Assembly (NCBI RefSeq): GCF_014633365.1
Contig: NC_068351.1
Coordinates: 392,001-456,000, forward strand
Direction of reading: 5' to 3'
Length of the DNA: 64,000 nt
Source of the DNA: Diospyros lotus
Taxonomy: Eukaryota; Streptophyta; Magnoliopsida; Ericales; Ebenaceae
The notes beneath the pieces are model-generated. The model was not told where the DNA came from. It saw nothing but the letters and a program-made list of their open reading frames with translations, and made no database searches. Shown here one piece after another: positions 47,301-60,911 of this stretch. Every line of letters begins with the position of its first letter. The stretch's first letter is position 1. The translations under genes were made by a program, and so were the position numbers.

Positions 47301-49786
47301 GAGGAAGTGAACATCATAATATAAATGTGCCTTGCACAGAATAAATTATTCTAAGATATGGGCGCCTAAACCATCTCCAACTTAACATAATTTTAGTTTC
47401 TAACTTGCAACCAGCCTTCACCAATTGGTTACCTAATATATTTGAGAAGCTAATCGATACCTGATATAGTACAGGATCAGAAAATCTAAATGTTGATAGA
47501 CAAAGAGAGTTAAACTGCATATTGAGAGTAAAGAAATCCTTCTACCCACTAGCACAAGCAAAAAGGCACAAACCTCAGGAGCCATCCAACGGTAAGTTCC
47601 AGTTTCAGCAGTCATCATCTCAGTTACAGATTCTTCCCTTGCAAGTCCAAAATCTGCAAGCTTTACAGACTTCTGACCAGCAGTAAGCAACAAATTGTCT
47701 GCATTAGTACATGTAATCCATTAGTGTATGGAATAAATCACAGACATAGAGCTACAAACTGACTTACATACTTGAGGAAATAGTAACCCAATATCAGTTC
47801 TTGATCTGACAATTACATCAACTTATTAGCATTGAAAACTCAAACTCCAAAAGTAAGTACAGAATTCTATATATAGTGTTTGTGTGTATATCCAAGTAAG
47901 CTAATCATATTTACACGTGGACAACCTTCTCGCTTTTTCTTTCCCATTTGCAATTCAGATAGGCTTGCTGGAACTGGATGAGAAAAACCGTGGTCATGAG
48001 GACAGATGCCAATAGCATTGAGGCATCAAATAAACTCCAAACAAACTAGATATACAAGGCCTTGTAGTGTTTCATATTAAGGGAAAAAGCAGCTACTATT
48101 TAAGTTGAAGAAAACTTGAATTTGCCTCATCACATTGATCTTCAGTATTCTTCCTATGAAATTTTGTTCCTTCAAAGATGATGCGAAATTCACCAAGCTT
48201 TATTTAACTAAGGAATATATATATATATAAAGGCAGAAGCAGGAGAAGATTAGGATACAAAGCTGTCTATTTATTTGAGAGTTGACAGATAACTCCCAAT
48301 AACCAGTTTCTAACATGGGCCAACGAATTGAGTTCATTTTACATTGCAAAATTTAACATAATTCAAAGCAAGTAAAACCATACAGCTTAACTAGCCATAC
48401 GGTACCAGGTTTCAAATCTCTGTGTATAATCCCATTGGCATGAAGACAATCCATGGCTCGAGCAACATCAAGGGCATAACTGATTGCCACTTGCAGGTCA
48501 AGTTGTTTAGGACGAATACTGATTAAATACTTCCGCAGTGACATCCCGGGCAACAGTTCTGTAACTATGACCATTAAAGGATCCTTACAAGCTCCAATAA
48601 ACTGCAAAAGCATATATTATGCTCAGCAAGATAAACATGAAAAATAAGAAAATGAGAACATCGTATCAAAAGCTGCAGCAGCTATTATGAGTACACACGG
48701 AACTTGAGAAAACTGGAATAGTGAATGGACATGCATTTATCCAAAGATACTAACCTTGACTAGGTTCTCGTGTTTCACTCTAGACATCATATTAACTTCC
48801 CGGGCAAAACGATTTTCAAGTGCAGCCCGTTCTTCAACAGTATTTCCACGATGGAGAACCTTTATTGCAACAATTTGATCCCTATACCTAGAAATGGAGA
48901 GTGAGATACTTGATAATGGGATAACATTAGGATTTACGGATAAATGCACATCAACTGTCATCAAAAGGTATCTATAAATTGGAAACAAGGACTAGCATGC
49001 TTGACATGAAACTTAACCTCCATAAGTTCAAATGCCTAGTGATGAGAAGAATATGAATTCATGAATAAACAGCAGAAAGATATTATGTGTATATATAAGA
49101 ATACAGGTCTTTCTGTCAATACATCTGAACTTGAAAAGCTCAAAGATAATTCTGAACCCAGTATGCTAAAATAACCAAGAAGCCAAATCTGAAACTACTA
49201 GAACTGAATTCGCATAATTTTGTTAGCCACACAGGTCTACTGATGTCAAAAATTAAAACATCTCAAAACAAATAAATTTAGGCCTTATCTGTAACTTTGC
49301 CCTGTAAAGCCAAGATGTAGCTTCTCACATTCTAGTAAATACAGTTACACTTGACATGCAATGCAAAAGCTACCAACAATGGCTTTTGCACCTAGTCCTA
49401 TTTCAATAATAAAATAGAGAAATCTGAAAGATATTCTTTGACCAAAACATGTAAAACAGTTATCAGTTTCAGAACAGTAACGATGAGTCACACGAGCAGT
49501 TCTTGAGCAAACAGCGAGGTTTAAGCTTCGATACAAAACGTTTTTTAAAGAAAATTTGGACAAACCTTCCTTCATAAACTTTCCCGTGGGCTCCCTCGCC
49601 AATTTTTGATCCAATAAAAAGTAACTTGGGGTCAACCAGCAAACTCCGATCAATTGTTAATTGTGGCGCGGTGATTGATCCATTCTGCGAAACCAACCTC
49701 GGGCCGCCCTCAACAGACCTGCGTGCAACTGGTTTATCATATTCCCCATCTTCTCCTCCCTCTCTGTTCCTCTCGCTGCAACTCAT
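44385..49786 (-). CDS. Raf-like protein kinase, ATN1-type
   Basis: Six minus-strand exons close in phase: 49786-49566, 48887-48755, 48601-48406, 47698-47574, 46201-46043, 44675-44385 (374 residues). The kinase domain has every key element: glycine loop GEGAHGKV (63-70), VAIK lysine (83), catalytic HRDLKPDN (178-185), DFG (199-201), GTYRWMAPE, and [20 protein letters not shown] in the C-lobe. [20 protein letters not shown] and [15 protein letters not shown] are characteristic of the plant Raf-like MAPKKK subgroup that contains ATN1. The domain starts after only about 55 residues and there is no ACT, PAS or ankyrin domain. These enzymes are predicted soluble Ser/Thr (dual-specificity) kinases with few known substrates. 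The C-tail past residue 320 (Ser/Leu-rich, [18 protein letters not shown]) is basic. Confidence 0.94.
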
Positions 49787-52404
49787 GCTGCAACTCTCAA
49801 ATTATGCCCGAGTGCTTCATTTCAACCAACGTTTTTCTTCTCTCAAGCTAGCTATTTACATGCCAACCAATTTCCAACGAATTCGATAAAGGTCAAGTCC
49901 TGGCAACCATTTCTTGCTACCCAATACTAGCTTGTCAAATTACCACAAGAAAGCCCAAACCCCTTTACCATATCAACTGCCATACCAAAAATTACCATTG
50001 AAAAGGTCGTAGAAACGAGACTTGGCCGCCAATTTTAAGGCAAAATCCTCGAATCCCTCACCGATTTCTTCCCTCAACGAGTCGTCAACTGCTGAGAAAA
50101 GTGGAAACAGTAGCTTGTTTATCGGAAAGTAACCTGCGTTTGAAACTCGTGAGGCTTTAACTTCGACTGGAAGGGTCGTAGAACCCTAGAACTGAAGAAA
50201 CATGGAAAAAAAGGGGGGAAGAATAATCGCAGATATAAGTAAAGTGCATAAAAAAAATATAAAAATAAAAAGAGATGGAAGTCTGGAGCTTGAGATCAAT
50301 CGAAATAGACCTAAAATGGCAAAAAACAGTGCACTCTCTGTCTCAATGGCTCCAGAACCATCTCCTCTCTCTCTCTCTCTCTCTCTCTCCACTAATCTAA
50401 TGGAGCTGCTTGCTGGTAGTGGTGGCGTTGCACTGCAGATATTCGGAGTATCTGTTCCGATCAGGGTTTAAAGTGCGGAAAAATGATTATTATTATTTTT
50501 TTCTTTAGAAGAAAAAAAGAAGAAGAAGTAAATTACATGGAGATCCTCCAAGATTGGGATTGTGACATATAGATGGATAGGAGGATCTCATAGAAAGGAT
50601 AACTGAGCTGCTGCTCACCGCTGAGGGTCGGGCAGGCAGGCAAGCAAGCAAGCAAGCAAAAGAAAAGTGTACAGTACCTACAGGCACAGCAACGAAACGA
50701 AGAAATAGGATAGGTGGGGTGGAAAGTAAGAATTAGTGGTAAAGTGGAGGGCTTTGATGCGATTGGAGTCGGGTAGAAAAGGGAAGCGCGAATGATGGAG
50801 AGACACGTAGAGGGGAATCGGAAGCATGATCGGTGATTTGGACGTTCTTGGTTGAGGAGGAGGAGGAGGAGGAGGAGGAGGCGGCTTGACGCTTGCTTGG
50901 TTGGAATCTTGGATCAGCAAAGCCAAACCAAACCAATACGAACTCCATCTCCCATCTGCCATCTGCGCCGGCCGCTGTCTATCGGCTGCCTCATTCATAA
51001 TTATTATTATTATTATACAATTAAATTGTTTTATTTTATTTTATTTGATTCCTTTTTTGTCCACTTTCAAGTAGAATCATGTTACACGTACACCATTTTT
51101 GTATTTCTTAAGTGACATAAAAGATATTATGACTAAAATACCATGCATCTCTTCGTGCGCTTCTATGCGTCTCATAAGAGATATTTTTGTTATTGATACA
51201 TTTTTATGTAATTTAAGATATATATAAAGATATATCAATAATATTATTCTTTTGAGTAATGGTAACCGAAGCTGCTGCTGCTGCTGCTTCTGTCAATTTA
51301 ATTGTCACCAAAACGTGCTGTTGACAAATGAGGAGGAGGAGGAGGAGCCCTTACATTATACATCAACTTGACCTTAATGCTTTTACTTTTAATCTTATTA
51401 TATATATATATATATATTAATATGATGGTTCCATTAGCGTTACCATTAGCAGTTGAGAAATATATATATATATATAAATAATATACAAGGATAGGATAGG
51501 ATAGGATAGGATAGGCTAGAGACAACATCAATCATCCTGTTATTTCTTTTATTTTAATATTCCTGTGCTTTATCTTTATGAGAAGAGAAACTAGTTCATC
51601 CTGCTGCTGCATCCATCAAGCAAACTGATATTTACTGGATTGATAATTTGGACTGATTTAAGTGGAAGACACGTACGTGGACAACGATGTGCGGAGAAAC
51701 CTACCCTACCGTCCGTGATGTGATTCTCTATGTCTTTGGAGAGAAAAACGTGGGAATTTCTTTCTTTCTTCCTGCCCACGTGGCACGTACAAGGTGTAGT
51801 CAACCTTTTCTTTTCTTCTCTTCTCTTCTCTTCTCTTCTTTCTTTCTTCATCGTTTGGGCCGGCCGGCCTTCCTTCATGCTTCCAAGCCCACACCCCGCC
51901 CCACGCAGCAATGGGCTTCCATCGTGGCCTGGGCTAATTAATTACTGACCTTATCTCAGAACGAACTACCATGATACTCCCCTCCACCTGGATTTCATTT
52001 TAATAAAGACTGCGGAATCAAATTGCAATTTAGAATGCCGAACCCATATTTATATTTATATTTTTATTTTTAAATCAATTTAACATATATAAAAAATAAA
52101 AGATAAAGTGAAATGAGATAATTTAATTACTTTTTTTTTATTTTTAGATTTAAATTCACTCTAAAATACAGATCGATAATTGAAATAATAAAAAAATTAA
52201 ATAATTAATTTGATAATTTTTTTAAAATAATAATAATAATAACTACCGCGCCCGCTGCTCAAAATCAAAATTTAATAATTAAGCAAGCGTATCCAACTAA
52301 CAGAACAGGGATGGATGGCGGCGATGCTACTCTCTCTATTCTGCAAATTTCTTGACCAAAAAATGGTGTGATGATTTACATGACTATTGTGTTGAAATTA
52401 AAGA
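49787..52404. other. Kinase upstream region and spacer
   Basis: Contains (CT)n at 50364-50389, GGA repeats at 50855-50881 and 51330-51345, a GGATA pentamer run at about 51489-51515, and a MITE-like repeat at 51115-51255. An open minus-strand frame at 50678-50998 with a polyproline run is produced by the GGA repeat and has no other support. No gene called. Confidence 0.55.
51110..51255 (-). repeat. Dispersed repeat, copy 1
   Basis: Its reverse complement aligns with 60915-61040: TTATTGATATATCTTTATAT against TTATTGGTACACCTTTATGT, then TACATAAAAATGTATCAATA against TACATAAAGATGTACCAATG, then ATGAGACGC and ATTTTAGTCATAATA in both. Each copy has an internal short inverted repeat. Likely a miniature transposon family with no coding capacity. 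Confidence 0.65.
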
Positions 52405-54668
52405 TCAGGCCGCCACCGCCACCAAGTCGACCTTGGCATCCTTCTCCTCCTCAGCGGCCATAGTCAGCTGCTCCGCCCTCTTCGCCTGGTATCTCCAATC
52501 CATTTGATACAATGTGTACAACATCATCCCCACGCACGAGTACTGCGCCGCCACTAGCCCTGCCCACAGCCCATTGAACCCCATCTTTAAACTGAACCCC
52601 AACAACGCCGCCACCGGCAGCCCGATCAAGTAAAACGCCGCCAGGTTTACTCTGACCCCCACCTTCGGCTGAGCCGATCCTATTAGAACTCCACACGCCG
52701 CCGTCTGAGGCGCATTCCCAACTTCCGCCAGCCCTAGAATCGGCAGAGCCGCCGATATCAATGCCAGCGTCTGCAAGTCATTGGTGTAGATCTTCCCCCA
52801 CACGCCTCTCAAAGCAAGAGACAGACCAAGCGCCGTGACTCCATACCCAAGCGCCACCACTATCCCCACGATCGCTGCCCTCTGTGCTCGACGTTCTTGG
52901 CTGGCCCCCAGCTCGTGGCCGACCCTTTGCGATATGGCTAGGTTCAGAGAATACGGGATTATGTATATAGCTCCCGTGGTCTGGATCAGAATACCCATTG
53001 CTGCGACAGCCGACTGGGGATTGGTTAGGAGGCCGCCTAAAAAGAGAATGATCTCGTACCACCACCACTCCAAGCACACGGAACAAACGCTGGGCAGGGC
53101 CAGGCTGAGCAGCGGCCACCAGCCTTGAACGGTCGAGACCAGCGTCGTGCCAAGCCACGGCTTTAAGGCCACTTTGGAAAATGCAATGTAGATCAACAGG
53201 CCGATGTTCATGTTGATTGAATAACAAACGGAGCTCAAGGCGATGCCTTTCACCCCTAAATTCAAGTGCTTGACGAGAAGATAGTTGATGGGGAGGTGCA
53301 GGGTTGTGGCGCAAGTGGCTACGATAGTGGCCGGGGAGTTGAGGGTCTGGGTCCTCAGAAAGGAGCGCAGCGGGAGAAGGTGAGCGTGGGCTACTAGTTC
53401 GGGAAGAGAGAAGATGAGATAAAGCTTGGCGACTTTGGTGATGACGGGGTCTTGGCCAAGCCAGATGAAGACATTCTCGACGTGAAGCCATAGGATGGAG
53501 ATGGGGAGAGAGGCGAGGAGGAGGAGGAGGAAAGTCTTGAGGTAAGTCTGGCTGAGAAGGGACCATCGCTTGGCTCCAAAGGCTTGGGAGCAAATCGGGT
53601 CCATGGCCACGGCGAGGCCCTTCATGACTGAGAAGCCCGTCACGTTTGCAAATCCAATAGCCAGAGCGCCGCCAGCGAGCTCCGTCTTGCCCAGACGCCC
53701 GAGGAAGAGCATGGAAATTATGGATTTGGAGTAAATCAGAAAGGTTGTCATCAGCACCGGACATGCAATCTTGCCAAGCATTTGCAGCTCTTCTACAGCC
53801 TGCAGTTTCGGGTCATGGGCACTTAATTAATTAATTGATCTATGCTCATCACTATCACTAACCCCACCAAAATCTTATAATAATTTTTACAAATACAAAT
53901 TGTTATAATCATTTTTTTTCTTCTCAATACATATATATATATATATTAATTATATGCAAATATGGGAAAATATATATTTTTTATATTAAAGAAACCTAAA
54001 AAAAAAGTGACTTTAGTTACAAAGTCATCGTGGGAGCATGGCATATATAATTATATTAAAATCTTTTTTTTTATACCAGTGTTATTGTCCTGCCCATACG
54101 TACATGTGTCCACAATCCATGAGGGTGTAGCTAGGCATTGCATATAATATAAGGTTTTTTTGTTTGTTAAGATTTCTTATGCCCACAATCATATTGCAAC
54201 TCTGCTCATATATATGCTGTATTTTGTCGAAAGTTTCATGAATTTGCAAGTTTTTTATATATATAATTGGAGTGCACAGCTCGAAATTATGTTATCTAAC
54301 CAAACATGAATTACCATTTTATCCTGTTGTTACATCAACACCAAAAAAATAACAAATATTATATATATATATATAAAGAAATTACAATTAGTAAGTGCAC
54401 TGAGCAAACCATTCCAATCACCCTAAAAAATAGGAAAACAGGGTGGTGAAAAATGGCTGTCCTGAAAGTGGTAGATATGTGTGTGTGTGTGTGTGTGTGT
54501 GTGTACGGAGAGAGAGAGAGAGAGAGAGAGAAGGACCTCGGTGACTGGGAGATAATTGGCAGAACGGTGGAAGAATGTATCTTCGGTGGGTTGTTCAGTC
54601 TGCGCAGCGTCCTTTGAGGAGTCGACTGTGTGGTTGACACTACCCTCAGTGCCCGCAGCAACGCACAT
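52405..54668 (-). CDS. DTX: MATE-family efflux transporter, DTX type
   Basis: Exon 1 is 54668-54537 (44 codons) and exon 2 is 53799-52405 (464 codons plus stop); joined in phase 0 they give 508 residues, the usual MATE length. Exon 2 alone would start at an internal Met (53781) and lack the conserved lead AVEELQMLGKIACP, so exon 1 is needed. Exon 2 carries about twelve hydrophobic segments and family blocks such as GRLGKTELAGGALAIGFANV, GMDPIC-type AMDPICSQAFGAKRW, ISQRVGHELGA and LAEVGNAPQTAACGVLIGSA. Plant DTX proteins export or sequester metabolites, xenobiotics or hormones with H+ or Na+ antiport; the substrate cannot be read. A (TG)13(GA)12 microsatellite lies directly inside the intron, 6 bp from the exon 1 donor. 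The donor context is GAG/GTCCTT, which is weak; this is the least certain part. Confidence 0.9.
54478..54531. repeat. Compound (TG)n-(GA)n microsatellite at an exon border
   Basis: TG repeats at 54478-54504 and GA repeats at 54508-54531. On the transcript this is a CT then CA tract starting six bases after the MATE exon 1 donor. Confidence 0.95.
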
Positions 54669-57600
54669 GTTGACTGTCTGTGCGACTCTCTCTGTCGCAC
54701 AGAGGCAGAGACGGAGACAGAGAGAGCGGTAGCTAGAGGATCGAGATGGCTGCTGCTTGTTGAATTAGCAGCTAGGTACGACAAGAGGAGGAGCAAGCTG
54801 CTAGCGGTTCTTGGTTTCGGTTGTTGTACATTAACACAAAAGGATTAAAACAAATTCTTTATATATATAATGAAAAGAAGCCCCTTAACCTCAACAGTAT
54901 CTTCAAAGCCCTGTCGCCATTTGTTATCGTCAACCATGGACTCGTCTGGCCTTTTGGTCACTTCTTGGCCATGGCGTCATATAGCCAAAGTCATCATATT
55001 ATAACTCATGGGAACAAACAAACAAGGAGGAAGACGACCAGGGAGAGGGATAGAGACGGGGAGAGAGAGAAAAGAGGGGGGGGGGGGGGGGCGCGATGCA
55101 TAATTGGAACATGGAAGCACAGTTCGGAGTACTACTTGTCCCATAAACATATGATATGCCTTGGATTTATAGGCGATGGAATGACTTGATTCAACTCTCA
55201 AGTCGTGCCCAAATTGAAGCTCTTAATTTCCAACATTTCTTTTAGTACTACCTGTACCTAATTGTTCTTGTCCTTTCCAGCATCACTTTTGAAAAGAAAA
55301 TATTAGCACTGCGAGAGGGAGCCCGCCCGCCCTATTCTAAAATAATTACTGGGAATGCTGCGACCGTACCCTAACTATACATATATATATATATAGTATG
55401 TGTGCGCTCGCTCACTCAATGATATTACCATTCCGTCCAACACCATATTTCGGTTTACATTCTGGTGAGCTGTATTTTGCCTTCATTTGGCTACATTTTC
55501 CATCCTTTTCCTACTTCATCACTATATTTATATGCTTATTAAACACCGAACTCTCATATATAAATATGCCCAGAACCGTTTATAAATATGCCCAGTTCCC
55601 AAACGGTTCTTTTGAAATGCCCAATTGTTCAAATGCGCTTACTAATAGGAGCTCCCTTTTACTGTGTGGTCCACTTGGTATTATTGGCAACCCGAGAAAT
55701 GATTCTTTTTCAATTTCTATCGTATACTTTAACCAGGGATAGGAAGAAGAATAGTGGGAACAATAAGCCAATGGTCTTCTCAGGATCTATGAACTACTAC
55801 TCTACAGATGGGAACAATATTGCGAGGATCATCAGTTGCATGTTGGGTCCGTCACGACACAGTACCAAATACATTCTTTTGGGAATCTAAATTCATTGCA
55901 TATGCACCTACAAAAATCTACGACTCATATAATTATTTGAGCAGTCCCTGTACTTGATCCTTTTGTTTAATTCTTTTTGTTTTTTCTAGCCAGTAGCAAC
56001 TTATATCTACCTATCCATCTATCTATATATATGCATGCAAGTGCTATTTAGACCTACTATTTCTCCAGGACTACCATTGAGCAAATCGAACTTTAAAAAG
56101 CAACCATTCTTCCATGGATTATCAGGAGAGTGCCCAAGAGAGTCAATGAAAATTTGACTTCAAACCCAGCTTGAACGAAGAAAGAGTATAACACATGCAA
56201 TAATCTTATTTCGAAAAATATATACGGTATGCAAAAACTGGTTATGTACTACTATATTGGATTTGCTGATGCATTGGCGAAAAAGAAAGGTGAAAAAAAA
56301 AAAGGAAAAAAACTGGCTATGTCTGTCGCCATGTCCACCCTGCAGGGTAGTCGAATGAGTACTATTTCATGTTATTAATTAGCACACATTTTAAAACCAG
56401 CATGGATTGGTTCTAGTGCAAGTTAAGAGGCTGAGGAGAATTACAAGAATTCTTAATTTGCAGTGATTAACAAGTGACTGTGACCAAGTTATCTACGTTT
56501 CCCCCATAGCTATGTATGTGTACAATCGGTTGCTTCAGTACTTCGCTCCCGTGCCATAGAAAGAAGAAGAAGATAGAAAAAATAATTAATTCCTATCCAC
56601 AAGCAAAACTCTAAACTCATTTTTATATTAAGCATTAACAACAAAAATAAGTTATAATATAATTAGGTAGCCGGAATCATGAATGCAGTCCAAACTGAGC
56701 GACCAATAGGCATGGTTCTCCTGCAAGACACTAACGAGAATTAGAGTAATTAATCTTGTCTTTTGTTTGAGAGACCATGTGACTCTTGCTTAACATTGTG
56801 TTGAACTCTTTGTCTCATTACACCTTGTTATGTGGGTATGCTTTTTCTCATTATATATATATATGGCAATTCTGATTTAATTTTTATATATTTTATGTTT
56901 GGTGGGAAAACTCTAGGAGTTAATTTATTTTTAACTTTTTAATTAAGTTTCTTTTATGGTTTCTTCTGGGAGATACTTATATTTCAATAATATTTCTGGC
57001 AGGGAAAATCATGGAACAAAACGAATAAAAGAGAGGGGACTAAGATAAAGTTGCATGAAGGGACAGTGGCAGAGACACCAGTGAGGACAATTACTGTTAT
57101 TCCCCCATTCATCAACTTCCTCCAATTTATTTAATTATACAGCAAAACCTCTTACTATTTGACTCCAAGAATTGGAGGCATGCATGCATGTTACTCTGTG
57201 ATACATCACCACTGCCTTCTACTGTATATGCCCTTTTAATGTACCTTAAGGTTTCTTAATTAAACTAAATCATCTTCTTTATACTCTCTCTCTCTCTCTC
57301 AGAGAAGGTATTGATTTTGGTGATCAGGGAATTCAGATCTTCAAGTGCTATAGCTCTCCACAGACCCTAGACTCCCTACTTTATACCCTCTTCCAGGCCA
57401 TCAGTAAAGTGGGAGGCTTGTGTGCATTTGGCACAACCTTTCTTCTTCTCTCTCTCTCAAATCACTGGTAGATGATGATCGATATACCAATATTTTCTAC
57501 ACGTACAGGCAAAATCAAGGGGGGTGATATAATTAGTTAAACTATAAGTCAGCTGGTACAGACACATGTTGAGATGACTTTTTATACATGTGACCGAATA

Positions 57601-58042
57601 ATAATAAAGAGACCCAGCTCTAAATTAAAGGTACCTAGCTTGTGATGAAGACATATATACCGCAATATTAATTGCAAGTTGCAGGTAAATATTGTTCACA
57701 TCACACTCACTCGTTCAAGTAGCTGGCTGGCTGGCTGGCTGCAGGCTAACAAATTTAATCCCAAAAGGGCTGCTGGCAGATACAGAGAAAGAATTAAACC
57801 CGATTAATACCAAGATTAATTAAACTACAAAACCTGTGTCAAATCATGCATTCTGTCCAATAAATCTACGGTATACGCCTAATTATTTTAACTCCAATTA
57901 GTTGACGTGGTGATGGACTTTAACACACAACCCCCAGCAGTATATATATTGACACCGATCCATATATACCCAGCTGCCACAAAACCAGGAAAAGCTATAA
58001 AGCACTGAATGAAAAGTACTTACACGCCCTTTTCAGTTCATC

Positions 58043-58044
<2 letters not shown>

Positions 58045-58079
<35 letters not shown>
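58045..58079. repeat. Poly(dC) tract of 35
   Basis: Uninterrupted C run, the longest homopolymer in the window. Confidence 0.95.
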
Positions 58080-58080
<1 letters not shown>

Positions 58081-60512
58081 CCCTTTAGTATTTGCTGATC
58101 ATGATCAGGCGATCATGCAGGCTGCAGCTAGCATTAGCTGCATAAACCCCTTTGGAATCTCTATTTTATATACATTTTTATATCTTGTTTTCCTTTTCTT
58201 CATGTCTGGACCCTCTGCTTCATTTCGAAGTCAGATCTATCACCTTTCAATGTGGCCCTTTGAGTGCCCCGTTAGCCAGCTAGCTAGCCAGAATTCACCT
58301 CATCACCAACTCAATTAGCTGGTGGCCTTTACCAACAGCTAGCTAGCTCGTTATGGGTTGCATTGCATTTGCTTATAATCACTAACTCGAACAGGTGTGT
58401 GGTTGACTCAACTAGCCATAACTAGAATTAAAAAAATTACAAATAAATAAATAAAAGACCACTTACTTCACCTTTGCTCCACCCTTGATTTTCATTATTT
58501 TCTTTATTATATCTTTAATTAGCTTCGTGACTTTGTTATGTTTTCATACAAATTAATTAGTTGTGCGGTGGGTGGGTGGAGCACCTCATGGGGGTAATTA
58601 TTATCTCTAAACTGACATTAACCCTTTTTTTTTTTTTTTTCAACGTTGGAGTTGCAGCCTTTCAAGTTCTTATAATAATTAATTGATTAGTTAAATAATA
58701 CAATTAAATTATGATTTTTTTAAGTCTCGCCTAATATTTATGATTATTGTTTGGAAAATGCTTTTATTCATTAAATAATAGTTTAAGAGAACAGGATAAG
58801 AAACATTATCTAATTAAGGTACTTGAGGTTGAGGCTGAGGACGTATACTATTCAAATAAACCTAGGAAAGGTGGGGGCTTTAGCCTCTCTTCGATCCACG
58901 TAAAAGTGCTTCAAGCTGACATGGCACATTGCTGCCAATTATAGGTGCTCCCCCCACCAATTAAAGGTCTCCTACTAGTTTTATCCTAGGACCTCCAGCT
59001 CCAGCCATATATATATATATATATATATCTGTGTGTGTGTGTGTGTCTTGTACCATCTACAGTTAATGTTGTAACTAAGGGTAATAATATAAAAAAAAAT
59101 CATCCTGGATTTGTTGTCTAGTTTCAAATGTTAGACAGTCCCGATCGAGTTCTGGTGGTTTCATATGAAATGAAATATGCTGTTAGCTCATCAGCTGTAA
59201 GCTGTTCCAAATAAATCTCTGCTCTCTCCTGCATATTTTCAAATGCTGGGGGTGGGGGATATGAATATCCTCCTCCTCCTCCTCCTCCTCCTCCTCCTCC
59301 TAGATTCCAACTCAAATTGTATTTGAAATAATGGGTGATATATAATTATTTATAGCTCCATCGCACGTAACTGTATCTAACCAAGTCAACCTTTGGCTTT
59401 GGAGGAATTTGATTCACTTTGAAGCATTAATTACTTCATGCTGTTAATCTAATTTCATGGTCATGTGTGTGATATAATAAAAATATAGACATAGACATAT
59501 ATAGAGATAGACGTACGTAGAGGAAGTAGACATATATACACACAGTCACACGCACTTACAGTTGGTCAATTGCATGTGCTTATTTATTATTACTACGTAT
59601 ATATTGCTTCTTCCCGAATCTAATTGCTGTTCGCAGTCAAAATGGGAGCCCATTGTTGGTGTTGGTGTTGGTGTTGGTGTCCCGATTAGCCGGCGGTTAA
59701 TAAAACCGTCCGTGATTATAGAAGTCTGATTGATTAAATATACGTACGTGCACATGCAGCGAATCAGCGATCAATTGCTTTGGTTAACGTCAAGAACTTC
59801 ACTAACGAAACGATAATATAATTAAGAGGATCATGCTAATTATTAATTAATAAATTCTTAATTTACACCTACCAGCAGTTTGGTTTGATTTGGCTCTCCT
59901 TGTTTCAAGGGTCCAGCAGGAGTGAATTTTATTAATTAACACTAAACTATATTATCACATTACATAAAATTATTATTATTATCATTAATCTCAAACTAAT
60001 TAATTAGCATTTTCCATTCCGATCCTTTGTCTTGTTTAGAATCAAGCATTAATGCCCACTTTGACGTTGTATTTATTATTTATTTTAATATTTTTAAGTA
60101 GCAGATCCAAAGACAACCTTAAACACTAATTATTGTGAAGGATGATGACAACGATGACGAAAATTACATACATACTCTGATTCTGATTGATTTATATATG
60201 CATAAGCTTTAATTATTTGAGTTGTCACATGCATTTATTTGTTATCACGAATTTTCTGCTTAATTATAAAATGAATTTAGTAAGACTGATATTAATCATT
60301 CTTATCTATCTTCTTTTTAGATAAAATATATTTATTTTATTTAATCTTGTCTAATTTGCGAAAGACACATTAATTATAATTTACTTTAAAAAAAAAAAAA
60401 AACTCAAGCTCCCTACCACTGTAAATTCTAAATCAAAAATCTTTTGTCTTGTGTTCTAAGCACATTTATATGCGGATGAATATGCACCATAAATCTCACC
60501 ATGACTAAATAT

Positions 60513-60903
60513 TATAAATGATCATTGAATTTTATATTAAAATATAAAAAATTTATTAAATTTTAATTTATAGTCAAAAAGTCACTAAATTTTAATTTAA
60601 TATACAATCCATATATCTATTATCAATTATCGTTAAAAGAAATTAACGAAAAATTAATGTAATTAAAAACATAGATGACTGAACAATACAAATGATCACT
60701 GAACTATACACAAAAATATAAAAAAAAAATACTAAACTTTATACTAAAATATAAAAATATTAATATTTCATTAATTTTTTTATTGACAATTGACAATAAT
60801 CATAAAATTATATATTAAATTGAAATTAATTAATCTTTTAACTATAAATTAAAATTTAATGATCTTTTCATAACTTACAAAAATTCAATGACCACCATTT
60901 ATA
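60513..60903. mobile_element. AT-rich MITE or foldback
   Basis: The left end TATAAATGATCATTGAATTT matches the inverted right end TATAAATGGTGGTCATTGAA. A second internal AAATGATCACTGAACTATAC near 60692 suggests either a nested or a tandemly duplicated element. No clear target duplication beyond TA. Confidence 0.55.
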
Positions 60904-60911
60904 TCATGAAA

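Noticed and set aside
50678..50998. Minus-strand frame with a polyproline run
   Set aside because: The proline run is a GGA microsatellite read in frame; no domain, splice support or family similarity.
52778..53764. Long 328-codon frame in the MATE gene region
   Set aside because: It is a shadow in another frame of the high-GC MATE exon; the MATE frame has the family blocks.
57260..57480. Possible microRNA or lncRNA precursor with CT tracts
   Set aside because: No convincing fold and no match by eye to common conserved plant miRNAs.
59124..59315. Minus-strand frame with a polyglycine run
   Set aside because: It begins at TTG rather than ATG, and the glycine run is a (TCC)n microsatellite.
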